10,642 nucleotides of DNA from Burkholderiaceae bacterium. GTDB lineage: Bacteria > Pseudomonadota > Gammaproteobacteria > Burkholderiales > Burkholderiaceae_C. The stretch lies in contig JALQVJ010000026.1 in assembly GCA_023260355.1 (NCBI GenBank), forward strand, positions 1 through 10,642, read 5' to 3'. A program made the position numbers and the translations under genes. Below, piece after piece: positions 1 to 10,162 of this stretch (position 1 is its first letter; every line of letters begins with the position of its first letter). The notes beneath the pieces were generated by a model. That model was given only the letters and a program-made list of their open reading frames with translations, was not told the origin of the DNA and ran no database searches.

Positions 1-1
1 G

Positions 2-1504
2 CGGGCACCGGTGGTGACGGTGATGGGTCACGTCGATCACGGCAAAACATCATTGCTGGACTACATTCGCCGCTCCAAGGTGGCGACAGGTGAGGCAGGT
101 GGCATCACACAGCACATCGGCGCGTATCACGTGGAGACACCCCGTGGCATGGTGACCTTCCTCGATACCCCAGGTCACGAGGCCTTCACAGCCATGCGTG
201 CTCGCGGTGCGCAAGCGACCGATATCGTGATCTTGGTTGTGGCTGCGGACGACGGTGTCATGCCGCAAACCAAGGAGGCGATCAAGCATGCCAAGGCTGC
301 AGGGGTTCCCTTGGTTGTCGCGGTGAACAAGATCGACAAGCCCGATGCCAACCCCGATCGCGTGAAGCAGGAACTGGTCGCCGAGGAAGTGGTTCCCGAA
401 GAGTACGGTGGTGATTCGCCCTTTGTGAGCGTTTCAGCCAAGGTCGGTACTGGCGTGGATGATTTGCTGGAGCAGGTGCTCTTGCAAGCTGAAGTGTTGG
501 AACTCAAGGCGCCTGTGCAAGCCAATGCCAAGGGCCTTGTGGTTGAAGCCCGCCTAGACAAAGGCAAAGGACCTGTTGCCACCGTGTTGGTTCAGTCCGG
601 CACGCTGAAGGTCGGCGACGTGGTCTTGGCTGGCCAATGCAGCGGCCGCGTGCGCGCCATGCTGGATGAAGATGGTCGTGCAACCAAAGAAGCTGGCCCG
701 TCTATTCCCGTCGAAATTCAAGGTTTGGGCGAAGTGCCTCAAGCCGGCGACGAATTCATGGTGTTGACCGACGAGCGCCGCGCTCGCGAAATCGCGACCT
801 ATCGACAGGGCAAGTTCCGCTCGACCAAGCTGGCGCAGCAGCAAGCGGCCAAGCTGGAGAACATGTTCAGCGACTTGGGATCCGGCGAAGTCAAGACCCT
901 GCCTCTGATTGTGAAGGCCGACGTTCAGGGTTCGCAAGAGGCGCTGTCTGCCTCGCTGCTCAAGTTGTCGACAGACGAAGTCAAGGTCCAAGTGGTGATG
1001 GCTGCTGTCGGCGGTATCAGCGAAAGCGATATCAACCTTGCGATCGCTGCCAACGCCGTGGTGATTGGTTTCAACGTGCGCGCCGACGCCGGTGCTCGCA
1101 AGGCCGCTGACAACAACGGCATTGACGTGCGCTACTACAACATCATCTATGACGCAGTCGATGACGTGAAGCAGGCCTTGTCAGGCATGCTGACGCCAGA
1201 CAAAAAAGAGGAAATCATCGGTACGGCCGAAATTCGCCAGATCTTCCGTGTGTCGAAGATTGGTTCGATTGCGGGTTGTATGGTGGTCAACGGCATTGCC
1301 AAGCGCGACGCCAAGATTCGTCTGCTGCGCGACAACGTGGTCATCTATACCGGTGAACTGGAGTCCCTCAAGCGCTTCAAGGACGACGTCAAGGAAGTGC
1401 GTGAGAACTTTGAATGCGGCTTGAATATCAAGGGCTACAACGACATCGTTGAAGGCGATTTGATTGAGTTCTTCGAAGTGAAGGAAGTTGCCCGAACACT
1501 GTGA
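2..1504 (+). CDS. infB: Translation initiation factor IF-2, C-terminal part (5' end outside window)
   Basis: IF2 is the GTPase that brings fMet-tRNA to the 30S subunit and promotes subunit joining. The frame is open from the first base, so the start lies upstream; 500 codons are visible of a protein that is usually about 850-970 residues. The missing part is the variable N-terminal region. Seen directly: the G1 loop GHVDHGKT (26-49), the G2 region GGITQHIG, the G3 motif DTPGHEAF from 164, the G4 motif NKID from 326, and a G5-like SAK. After these come the EF-Tu-like domain II, the IF2 domain 3, and a C-terminal domain containing [13 protein letters not shown], the fMet-tRNA-binding region. 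It ends VARTL-TGA. It is the first visible gene of the infB-rbfA-truB cluster, which in proteobacteria usually continues upstream to nusA and rimP. Identification is secure. Confidence 0.98.
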   Translation, partial: RAPVVTVMGHVDHGKTSLLDYIRRSKVATGEAGGITQHIGAYHVETPRGMVTFLDTPGHEAFTAMRARGAQATDIVILVVAADDGVMPQTKEAIKHAKAAGVPLVVAVNKIDKPDANPDRVKQELVAEEVVPEEYGGDSPFVSVSAKVGTGVDDLLEQVLLQAEVLELKAPVQANAKGLVVEARLDKGKGPVATVLVQSGTLKVGDVVLAGQCSGRVRAMLDEDGRATKEAGPSIPVEIQGLGEVPQAGDEFMVLTDERRAREIATYRQGKFRSTKLAQQQAAKLENMFSDLGSGEVKTLPLIVKADVQGSQEALSASLLKLSTDEVKVQVVMAAVGGISESDINLAIAANAVVIGFNVRADAGARKAADNNGIDVRYYNIIYDAVDDVKQALSGMLTPDKKEEIIGTAEIRQIFRVSKIGSIAGCMVVNGIAKRDAKIRLLRDNVVIYTGELESLKRFKDDVKEVRENFECGLNIKGYNDIVEGDLIEFFEVKEVARTL

Positions 1505-1510
1505 CCATGC

Positions 1511-1537
1511 GCGGCGCGAGGCTTGATCTTGCGCCGC
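1511..1537 (+). other. GC-rich hairpin between infB and rbfA
   Basis: GCGGCGCGAG (1511-1520) pairs with CTTGCGCCGC (1528-1537): ten pairs, one of them G-U, around a seven-base loop. No T-run follows, so it does not look like an efficient intrinsic terminator. It begins six bases after the infB stop and ends ten bases before the rbfA ATG, so it could affect rbfA translation, RNA processing or mRNA stability. The pairing is seen directly; the role is inference. Confidence 0.6.
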
Positions 1538-1547
1538 CCTCCAAGCT

Positions 1548-1919
1548 ATGCGCAAGAAGTCATCAACACCCAATCGCGGTTTCCGTGTCGCCGATCAGAT
1601 CCAGCGGGATTTGAGCGAGTTGATCGCGCGCGAGTTGAAAGACCCGCGAGTTGGGATGGTGACCTTGCAGTCGGTTGAGGTCACGCCTGACTATGCGCAC
1701 GCCAAGGTGTTCTTTAGCGTGTTGGTCGGCGATGTGGATGCGACTGAGGAAGCCTTGAACCAAGCGGCTGGGTTTCTGCGCAATGGTCTGTTCAAGCGCC
1801 TCCATATCCATACCGTGCCAACTTTGCACTTCGTATTCGATCGCACACCAGAGCGTGCGGCTGATATGAATGCGTTGATTGCCAAAGCCGTCGCCTCCCG
1901 CAGCAAAGACACCGAGTAA
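1548..1919 (+). CDS. rbfA: 30S ribosome-binding factor RbfA
   Basis: RbfA is a small KH-domain protein that binds the 30S subunit late in assembly and helps mature the 5' end of 16S rRNA; it is also a cold-shock factor. The 123-residue product is of normal length and shows the family pattern: [24 protein letters not shown] near the N-terminus (split here for reference as [10 protein letters not shown] and [14 protein letters not shown]), then [21 protein letters not shown], and late in the protein the segment [15 protein letters not shown]. The ATG at 1548 is chosen because an in-frame stop at 1524 excludes anything longer and the N-terminus [12 protein letters not shown] matches betaproteobacterial RbfA. 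No Shine-Dalgarno sequence is visible; a GC hairpin ends ten bases upstream. It lies 43 bases after infB and two bases before truB, consistent with one operon. Confidence 0.95.
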   Translation: MRKKSSTPNRGFRVADQIQRDLSELIARELKDPRVGMVTLQSVEVTPDYAHAKVFFSVLVGDVDATEEALNQAAGFLRNGLFKRLHIHTVPTLHFVFDRTPERAADMNALIAKAVASRSKDTE

Positions 1920-1921
1920 AC

Positions 1922-2887
1922 ATGAACCGTCCCGTCACACGGGGTGGTTCGGTGCGCCGGCGCCCCGTACACGGGGTGATGTTGCTCGACAAACCCCTTG
2001 GATATTCATCGACCCAGGCCTTGGCCAAGGTCAAGTGGTTGCTGCGCGCTGAAAAAGCGGGTCACACCGGCACCCTTGATCCATTGGCCACAGGCGTGCT
2101 GCCGCTGTGCTTTGGTTCAGCAACCAAATTCAGCCAGACACAGTTGGATGCTGACAAGTCGTACGAGGCCACGTTGGTTTTTGGGCAGACCACATCGACG
2201 GGTGACTCGGAAGGGCACGTGGTCCAGTCCCGACCAGTTCCTGCACTTGACCAAGCCTTGCTCGATGGCGTGGCGCACCGTTTCATGGGCCCACAGTCGC
2301 AAGTTCCGCCCATGTATTCGGCACTGAAACAAGACGGCAAGCCGCTTTATGAGTACGCGCGCGCAGGAGAAACGCGTGTTCGGGCGGCTCGCGCCATCAC
2401 CATCCATGCATTGCGCCTGACGCTCGGTGAGGATGGTCAAACGGCCACCCTACAAGTGACGTGCTCCAAGGGCACGTATGTGCGCACGCTGGCTGAAGAC
2501 ATCGGCGAAGCCATCGGCTGTGGCGCACATCTGAGCGCGCTGCGACGCACCGCCACAGGCCATTTTGATCTTGCCCAGTGTCTCACCCTGGACCAACTCG
2601 AGCGCTTGTCTGAAGACGAGAGGCTTGATCAATTGCTGGGCGCTGAGAGCTTGCTGCCGACAGAACATGCTGTGACGCTAGGTGAGGCGGATGCAGCAAG
2701 ATTCCTCACGGGCTTGCGTCGCCGCGGCGCATGGAGTGATCGTGAGTTGGTGGCCGTGTGGGGCGACCAGCCCGCCGCGTTGCTGGGCAGCGCACACATC
2801 AAAGCTGGGGAGTTGATTCCAACCCGGCTCCTGTCACCCATAGAAATCCAACAAACCTTGGCGCAAGCCAAGCCAGAAACCCTTTGA
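1922..2887 (+). CDS. truB: tRNA pseudouridine(55) synthase TruB
   Basis: TruB converts U55 in the T-loop of nearly all tRNAs to pseudouridine and also acts as a tRNA chaperone. The 321-residue product has normal length. Visible family marks are [14 protein letters not shown] near residues 17-30, the catalytic motif [12 protein letters not shown] with the nucleophilic Asp at about residue 53, KSYEA with the conserved Tyr at about 81, PPMYSALK at about 129-136, and SKGTYVRTL with the conserved Arg near 188. Residues from about 250 to 305 form the small PUA-like C-terminal domain. The ATG at 1922 lies two bases after the rbfA stop, so translation may be coupled; no strong Shine-Dalgarno sequence is seen. 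The infB-rbfA-truB order is widely conserved. Confidence 0.97.
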   Translation: MNRPVTRGGSVRRRPVHGVMLLDKPLGYSSTQALAKVKWLLRAEKAGHTGTLDPLATGVLPLCFGSATKFSQTQLDADKSYEATLVFGQTTSTGDSEGHVVQSRPVPALDQALLDGVAHRFMGPQSQVPPMYSALKQDGKPLYEYARAGETRVRAARAITIHALRLTLGEDGQTATLQVTCSKGTYVRTLAEDIGEAIGCGAHLSALRRTATGHFDLAQCLTLDQLERLSEDERLDQLLGAESLLPTEHAVTLGEADAARFLTGLRRRGAWSDRELVAVWGDQPAALLGSAHIKAGELIPTRLLSPIEIQQTLAQAKPETL

Positions 2888-2915
2888 ACCATTGAAGCTT
2901 GAGCAAGAGGACCTT

Positions 2916-4739
<1,824 letters not shown>

Positions 4740-4770
4740 AGGCGCTTTCCCAGAGATCGAAGCTGGGTCC

Positions 4771-4807
4771 AGGCCGTGCAACGCGAGTTGCGCGGCCTTT
4801 GTTCTTT
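4771..4807 (+). terminator. Intrinsic terminator after typA
   Basis: AGGCCGTGCAAC (4771-4782) and GTTGCGCGGCCT (4787-4798) form a 12-pair stem with one T-G wobble, closed by the loop GCGA, a GNRA tetraloop. The T-rich tail TTGTTCTTT follows at once. It starts 31 bases after the typA stop. A smaller CCCAG/CTGGG hairpin (4749-4753 with 4763-4767) precedes it. This is a textbook rho-independent terminator, probably ending the infB-typA transcript. Confidence 0.88.
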
Positions 4808-4902
4808 GGGGTGTCACCTCAGAGGCCAAACCGACACGGCAGCCTTGGTACATTGCCATTCACTTGATCCGGGGAGGGCGCCTGCACCCCTGGGTGAGCG
4901 AC

Positions 4903-4944
4903 ACGATATCGTTTTCTAAAATTGAACGATACCCCTTAACGTTA
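4903..4944 (+). promoter_or_regulatory. Candidate promoter and operator cluster upstream of the acyl-CoA hydrolase gene
   Basis: A perfect ten-base palindrome ACGATATCGT lies at 4903-4912. It overlaps a longer inverted repeat, TATCGTT (4907-4913) with AACGATA (4925-4931). Between those arms is TAAAAT (4917-4922), a plausible -10 element. A third palindrome, TAACGTTA, lies at 4937-4944. No clear -35 element is visible at the right distance. Inverted repeats around a -10 suggest a repressor site, for example for a TetR-type regulator, but neither the regulator nor the function can be read from the sequence. The rest of the typA-hydrolase gap (4808-4902) holds only a short CACCC-CT-GGGTG dyad at 4885-4896. 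Confidence 0.4.
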
Positions 4945-4955
4945 GCTGTGCAGAC

Positions 4956-6044
4956 ATGACCACGCAAGACTTAATCATTGAACAAACAGGCGCCATGGGC
5001 CTGATCACATTGAATCGCCCCGGCGCGTTGAACGCGCTGTCGCTGGATATGGTGAGAGGCATCACCCAAGCGCTGCTTCAGTGGCGAGAGGATGCCAGCG
5101 TGGCAGCTGTTGCGATCCGTGGAAGCAACAAGCAAGGGCCTTTTGGCCATTTTTGTGCGGGCGGTGATATTCGCTTTTTCCATGAAGCAGCGCTGGCTGG
5201 AGACCCGAGGCTTGAAGACTTCTTCACCGAAGAGTACGCGCTCAACCAGCTGATCTTCAGCTATCCCAAACCCTATATCGCGTTCATGGACGGTGTCGTG
5301 ATGGGCGGTGGTATGGGGATCAGTCAAGGCGGCAGTCTTCGAATCGTGACACCCACGACCAAAATGGCCATGCCGGAGACCAACATTGGGCTGTTCCCCG
5401 ACGTGGGTGGTGGCCACTTTTTGGGCCGTTGTCCAGGCTCCGTCGGTGAATGGTTGGGCCTAGGCGGCCAAGTCATCGGCGCAGGCGATGCCGTGGCGTT
5501 TGGGCTCGCTGATGTCGCCGTTGCTCAGGAATCGGTGGCGCCGATTTGGGATGCCTTGCCTGACTGGGTTAGCGAAGGCAGCGCGGCGCTGGAGCAACGC
5601 GTGAGGGCGTTGGGCATTCAGACCCCGACGCCACACGCGGATCACGTGGACACCATCAACGCGATCTACAGTGCCGATACGCTGGCCGATATCGCCCAAA
5701 GGTTGCAGGCGGACACCAGTGAATGGGCTCAAACGGCTTGGAACGTGTTTCAGCAGCGCTCGCCCTTGATGATGCACGTGGTGCTGGAGCAGGTCAGGCG
5801 CGCACGCGGGATGAGCTTGGAGGATGAATTGCGCATGGAGCGCGATATGGTTCGCCATTGCTTCCACCTGAGGCCAGGCACAGCCAGTGAAACGGTGGAA
5901 GGCATCCGCGCACTGGTGATCGACAAAGACAATGCGCCCAAGTGGAACCCGGCGGCGATCGAGGACGTCGACATGGCGGTGGTTCAGGCGTTCTTCCAGA
6001 GTCCGTGGCCCAGCGCCGTTCACCCGCTCAAACACTGGCTTTGA
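4956..6044 (+). CDS. 3-hydroxyisobutyryl-CoA hydrolase / enoyl-CoA hydratase family protein
   Basis: This 362-residue crotonase-superfamily protein most resembles the HIBYL-CoA hydrolase branch, whose best-known reaction releases 3-hydroxyisobutyrate from its CoA ester in valine breakdown. Seen: ITLNRPGALNALS (17-29), the oxyanion-hole segment HFCAGGDIRFF (65-75), VMGGGMGIS (115-123), and MPETNIGLFPDVGGGHFLG (139-157) with acidic residues E141 and D149 placed as in family members. The C-terminal part is typical of this longer branch: SPLMMHVVLEQVRRARG, then LVIDKDNAPKWNPA; simple enoyl-CoA hydratases of about 260 residues lack it. The exact substrate is uncertain, since relatives are often annotated only as enoyl-CoA hydratase. 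It stands alone with its own candidate promoter and no valine-pathway neighbour in the window. The ATG at 4956 has no good Shine-Dalgarno sequence. Confidence 0.85.
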   Translation: MTTQDLIIEQTGAMGLITLNRPGALNALSLDMVRGITQALLQWREDASVAAVAIRGSNKQGPFGHFCAGGDIRFFHEAALAGDPRLEDFFTEEYALNQLIFSYPKPYIAFMDGVVMGGGMGISQGGSLRIVTPTTKMAMPETNIGLFPDVGGGHFLGRCPGSVGEWLGLGGQVIGAGDAVAFGLADVAVAQESVAPIWDALPDWVSEGSAALEQRVRALGIQTPTPHADHVDTINAIYSADTLADIAQRLQADTSEWAQTAWNVFQQRSPLMMHVVLEQVRRARGMSLEDELRMERDMVRHCFHLRPGTASETVEGIRALVIDKDNAPKWNPAAIEDVDMAVVQAFFQSPWPSAVHPLKHWL

Positions 6045-6049
6045 AACCA

Positions 6050-6083
6050 CCGGATACCGCCAAGCGGTAGCCGGGCCCGGGCC
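6050..6083. terminator. Hairpin between the convergent hydrolase and yeeE genes, possible two-way terminator
   Basis: CCGG-A-TACCGC (6050-6060) pairs with GCGGTA-G-CCGG (6064-6074) around the three-base loop CAA, ten pairs with one A-G mismatch. The palindrome GGCCCGGGCC (6074-6083) follows directly. It fills the 43-base gap between two stop codons that face each other. There is no T-run on either strand, so a pure intrinsic terminator is doubtful; transcript-end stabilisation or help for Rho is equally possible. Confidence 0.45.
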
Positions 6084-6087
6084 ACGG

Positions 6088-7128
6088 TCAATGCGCCCGG
6101 GGTTTATCAATCAGGGCATCTGTCACGCCTGCGGCCAGCCACATGAAGAGCAGGGCGGTCCACGCGGTGATGGCCATGACCGACCCGCCGGTGATGCCGG
6201 CCCCAACGGCACAACCACCAGCCAGCATGCCTCCGAACCCCATCAAAACGGCGCCGATGATGTAACGCGACAGTCCGGTCTCCTGCGTGAAGCTTTGCAA
6301 CTTGAAGTCGCCAGAGAGCACAGCGGCGAAAAATGAGCCAGCGAACACGCCCATCACGATGCCTATATCAAAAGACATTGGAAAGTTCGGTTCACTGATA
6401 ACGCCCATCAGCGTGTCTGCTGAAGGTCCGGTGAAACTCACGCTCTTGATGGGCACCACATCAAAAGACCATGAGGCGTGCCACTGCGTGAGAGCCCATC
6501 CCAAGGCAATGCTCAACCCCACGCCAATGGCGCCCAATTGCACCCACGCCGACGCCCGGCTTTTGTGGGCCATGCCGATCGCGGCAATCAGGAGCGAAAC
6601 AGCCAATGCGATGGGGGCCCAATCGGGCAAATACGTGGCAAGGTTGCGGTGGGAGCCATCGACCAGCCACCACCCCGAAATGCCCTCCCGTGCGGGTGAC
6701 AGAATGCCCCTCAAAGAGGCTTGAGACGCCACGGTGACGATCAAACCCGCAACCAAAGCCCTTTGGTTGCCCGTGGCGGATAACACCAGCAAGCGACTTG
6801 CGCAGCCTCTGGCCAAAATCATCCCGATGCCGAACAGCGAGCCACCAATCACTGCGCCCGACATCGACCCTGTGGTCGAAAGCTGGCGAATGCTCGCGGT
6901 TTGAAGCCACCCGCTTTGAATCATCCACTGCACCACCAAAAGGGCGGTGGCGAACGTGAACAGCCAAATTGAAAATTTCACGCCCGGAGCCTTGCGCCAA
7001 AATTCGACCGTTGCCGCGCGCAGACAAAATTGGCTGCGCTGCGCCACTGCCCCAAAAATGACACCAACGGCGACGCCCAGCAAGACCGAGACCTGTGGGG
7101 TGGTGAGCGCGCTGAGCAGTTCTTCCAT
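6088..7128 (-). CDS. YeeE/YedE family membrane protein, probable thiosulfate/sulfur-compound transporter
   Basis: The 346-residue product belongs to the Sulf_transp (YeeE/YedE, formerly DUF395) family of inner-membrane proteins, whose characterised member TsuA imports thiosulfate. About nine hydrophobic segments are visible, roughly at 14-31, 52-70, 90-107, 122-138, 170-187, 196-214, 253-272, 289-306 and 314-335. Two similar halves carry the family cysteines: AQRSQFCLRAA (C35), ILARGCASRL (C109) and GMLAGGCAVGAGITGGS (C306). These are the only three cysteines; cysteines at such membrane positions bind thiosulfate in TsuA. The ATG at 7128 precedes MEELLSALTTPQVSVLLGVA. No TusA-like or rhodanese partner lies nearby, so the sulfur substrate is inference. 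It is convergent with the hydrolase gene and lies 123 bases after smpB on the same strand, so cotranscription with smpB is possible but not shown. Confidence 0.88.
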   Translation of the reverse strand: MEELLSALTTPQVSVLLGVAVGVIFGAVAQRSQFCLRAATVEFWRKAPGVKFSIWLFTFATALLVVQWMIQSGWLQTASIRQLSTTGSMSGAVIGGSLFGIGMILARGCASRLLVLSATGNQRALVAGLIVTVASQASLRGILSPAREGISGWWLVDGSHRNLATYLPDWAPIALAVSLLIAAIGMAHKSRASAWVQLGAIGVGLSIALGWALTQWHASWSFDVVPIKSVSFTGPSADTLMGVISEPNFPMSFDIGIVMGVFAGSFFAAVLSGDFKLQSFTQETGLSRYIIGAVLMGFGGMLAGGCAVGAGITGGSVMAITAWTALLFMWLAAGVTDALIDKPRAH

Positions 7129-7251
7129 GGATCAACCCGAAAATAGTACGGGTCAATTTTCAGTGATCAGACGGACGACGGCCTTGATTTCGATCAAGCT
7201 GCCGTTGCGCAGCCTGCGATCACGCAGCGCCGGCATGGCGCAAGCTGAGGC
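7129..7251 (-). other. Structured gap between smpB and yeeE, with a possible 27-codon ORF
   Basis: No recognised gene is present. On the minus strand an ATG at 7236 opens 27 codons (MPALRDRRLRNGSLIEIKAV followed by VRLITEN) ending at TGA 7153-7155. It has no Shine-Dalgarno sequence and I recognise no family. The gap also holds inverted repeats: CTTGAT (7183-7188) and ATCAAG (7193-7198) around TTCG, CTGCG/CGCAG around a four-base loop near 7213-7226, and ACCCG (7135-7139) with CGGGT (7149-7153). None is followed by a T-run. The region could be an untranslated leader for yeeE, a 3' end for smpB, or a gene remnant. Confidence 0.3.
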
Positions 7252-7746
7252 TTATCTGCTGCGGCTCTTCATGGCACGCTCGATCTCGAGCTTGCCCTCT
7301 CTGTCTTTGACGGTGGCGCGCTTGTCGTACTCCGCTTTGCCCTTGGCCAATGCGATCTCGCATTTCACTCGCCCGTTTTTCCAGTGCAGGTTCAGTGGCA
7401 CCAGCGTGAAGCCCCGTTGGTCGACCTTGCCAATCAGGCGCTCAATTTCGTCCTTGTGCATCAGCAGTTTTTTGGTCCGTGCAGTGTCAGCACGCACGTG
7501 GGTGCTTGCGCTGATGAGCGGATTGATCTGGCAACCTATCAAATAGAGTTCGCCCTCGCGAATCACGATGTAGCCGTCAGTCAACTGCACTTTGCCAGCG
7601 CGCAACGCCTTGACTTCCCAGCCCTCGAGTACCATCCCGGCTTCGAAACGATCTTCGATGTGATAGTTGAACAGTGCCTTTTTGTTCTCGGCGATTCGGC
7701 TCGGCAAACCTTTGCTTTTCTTGTTTTCTGGGTTGGCTTTGGCCAT
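7252..7746 (-). CDS. smpB: SsrA (tmRNA)-binding protein SmpB
   Basis: SmpB binds tmRNA and places it on stalled ribosomes for trans-translation, freeing them and tagging the unfinished protein for proteolysis. The product is 164 residues, within the family range. Seen: [13 protein letters not shown] (18-30), then [19 protein letters not shown] (37-55), a SmpB hallmark, [18 protein letters not shown], and [15 protein letters not shown] with the conserved DKR at about 141-143. The basic tail ERAMKSRSR reaches into the mRNA channel in characterised SmpB. The ATG at 7746 is preferred over an in-frame TTG at 7761, because [15 protein letters not shown] is the natural N-terminus. No strong Shine-Dalgarno sequence is seen. 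It is divergent from ratA, as in E. coli. The tmRNA gene itself (ssrA) is not in this window. Confidence 0.97.
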   Translation of the reverse strand: MAKANPENKKSKGLPSRIAENKKALFNYHIEDRFEAGMVLEGWEVKALRAGKVQLTDGYIVIREGELYLIGCQINPLISASTHVRADTARTKKLLMHKDEIERLIGKVDQRGFTLVPLNLHWKNGRVKCEIALAKGKAEYDKRATVKDREGKLEIERAMKSRSR

Positions 7747-7796
7747 GGTGTTACAACTCAATATCTAAAATGGACAAACGCCCAAACAGTCATTGT
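7747..7796. promoter_or_regulatory. Divergent promoter region of smpB and ratA
   Basis: These 50 bases must serve both genes. On the plus strand TAAAAT (7766-7771) is a candidate -10 for ratA, leaving a leader of roughly 20 bases. On the minus strand TACAAT (complement of 7792-7797) is a candidate -10 for smpB and overlaps the first base of the ratA start codon. Neither has a clear -35 at the expected distance. The assignment is by position and -10 resemblance only. Confidence 0.35.
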
Positions 7797-8246
7797 ATGA
7801 AAGTCATCGAGAAAACGGTTTTACTCACCCACAGCGCCGCACAAATGTACGCATTGGTGACGGACGTGGCGTCCTACCCCGAGTTTTTGCCTTGGTGCAC
7901 AGACGGTGCAGTGCTGGAAACGCACCCAGACGGTGTGACAGCCAAGTTGGGCATGTCGCTGGCTGGATTGAGCCAAGCCTTTGTCACGCGCAACACCCAA
8001 GTACCTAACGAAAGCCTCGACATGCAGTTGGTGGATGGACCCTTCAGTTTGTTGGAGGGGCGCTGGGCCTTTCACGATTTGGGTACCGCCGAAGATCCCG
8101 CTTGCCGAGTCGTCTTCAGTTTGCGCTACGACTTCTCCAGCGCCATGTTGGCCCGAGTGGTCGGGCCGGTATTCGACAAGATCGCGGGCACGCTGGTGGA
8201 CGCGTTTATCAAGCGCGCTGACGCGGTCTACGGGGATGGCAGCTGA
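7797..8246 (+). CDS. ratA: RatA / Coq10-like START-domain protein
   Basis: The 149-residue product belongs to the polyketide cyclase/START-like family that includes E. coli RatA (YfjG) and mitochondrial Coq10. E. coli RatA was reported as a toxin that blocks association of the ribosomal subunits; Coq10 binds ubiquinone and supports respiration. Which role applies here cannot be told from the sequence. Seen: the N-terminal hallmark MYALVTDVASYPEFLPWC (17-34), then the beta-rich body, and a C-terminal helix region VGPVFDKIAGTLVDAFIKRA ending near residue 141. The ATG at 7797 is chosen because the open frame upstream overlaps smpB antisense and the family begins just before EKTVLLTHSA. It is divergent from smpB and its TGA directly abuts the rnfH ATG, suggesting coupling. 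Confidence 0.92.
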   Translation: MKVIEKTVLLTHSAAQMYALVTDVASYPEFLPWCTDGAVLETHPDGVTAKLGMSLAGLSQAFVTRNTQVPNESLDMQLVDGPFSLLEGRWAFHDLGTAEDPACRVVFSLRYDFSSAMLARVVGPVFDKIAGTLVDAFIKRADAVYGDGS

Positions 8247-8603
8247 ATGATCCATATCACCATCATGCACGCCGCCGCAGCACGCCAGACCGCACAGTGG
8301 ACGGTTGCGCTCGCCGCGCCTTGTTCGCTGGAAGAGGGTCTGCGCACTTGGCTGCAAGATTCCACCACCGAGCCTGCGTGTCGCGAGGCGATTCAAGGTG
8401 TCCTGGATGACCAGTTGGCGCCCAGTTTGTGGGGCCGAAGAGTGCCATTGTCCGAGCGTTTGCGCGATGGTGATCGCTTGGAGCTGAGTCGCGCTTTGCT
8501 GGTGGACCCGAAAGTCGCCCGCCGCGAGCGCTTCAAGTCGCAGGGCAGCAAGTCGGCCGGCTTGTTTTCCAAGCGCAGGCCTGGAGCCAAGCCAGGCTAC
8601 TGA
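8247..8603 (+). CDS. rnfH: RnfH family (RatB-like) ubiquitin-fold protein
   Basis: This 118-residue protein matches the RnfH/UPF0125 family, a small beta-grasp (ubiquitin-like) fold. Its molecular role is poorly defined: the name comes from an rnf electron-transport cluster in Rhodobacter, and the E. coli member is RatB (YfjF), next to ratA. The diagnostic part is LWGRRVPLSERLRDGDRLEL (61-80) followed by SRALLVDPKVARRER (81-95), matching the family pattern of G-R-x-V with RDGDRxE and L-x-x-DPKxAR. Residues 96-118 form a basic, low-complexity tail rich in Lys, Arg, Ser and Gly. The ATG at 8247 directly follows the ratA TGA, and GGGGA about ten bases upstream could serve as its ribosome binding site. 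No rnf genes are in the window, so the ratA pairing is the better guide to function. Confidence 0.88.
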   Translation: MIHITIMHAAAARQTAQWTVALAAPCSLEEGLRTWLQDSTTEPACREAIQGVLDDQLAPSLWGRRVPLSERLRDGDRLELSRALLVDPKVARRERFKSQGSKSAGLFSKRRPGAKPGY

Positions 8604-10148
<1,545 letters not shown>

Positions 10149-10162
10149 CCACCGCTGACCCT

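Noticed and set aside
2892..2915. TTG at 2892 as a longer typA start
   Set aside because: AAGAGG at the right distance before ATG 2916 and the family N-terminus favour the shorter form.
6947..7546. Plus-strand open frame of 199 codons crossing yeeE, the yeeE-smpB gap and smpB
   Set aside because: Overlaps two real minus-strand genes; Ser/Leu/Arg-rich product without recognisable domains.
7674..7796. Upstream ATG at 7674 as a longer ratA start
   Set aside because: The extension runs antisense through the smpB 5' end, is Cys/Trp/Phe-rich, and is absent from the RatA family.
7797..8603. A true type II toxin-antitoxin module at ratA-rnfH
   Set aside because: The RatA/RatB naming comes from E. 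coli, but no antitoxin fold is visible, both genes are widely conserved housekeeping neighbours of smpB, and there is no sign of mobility.
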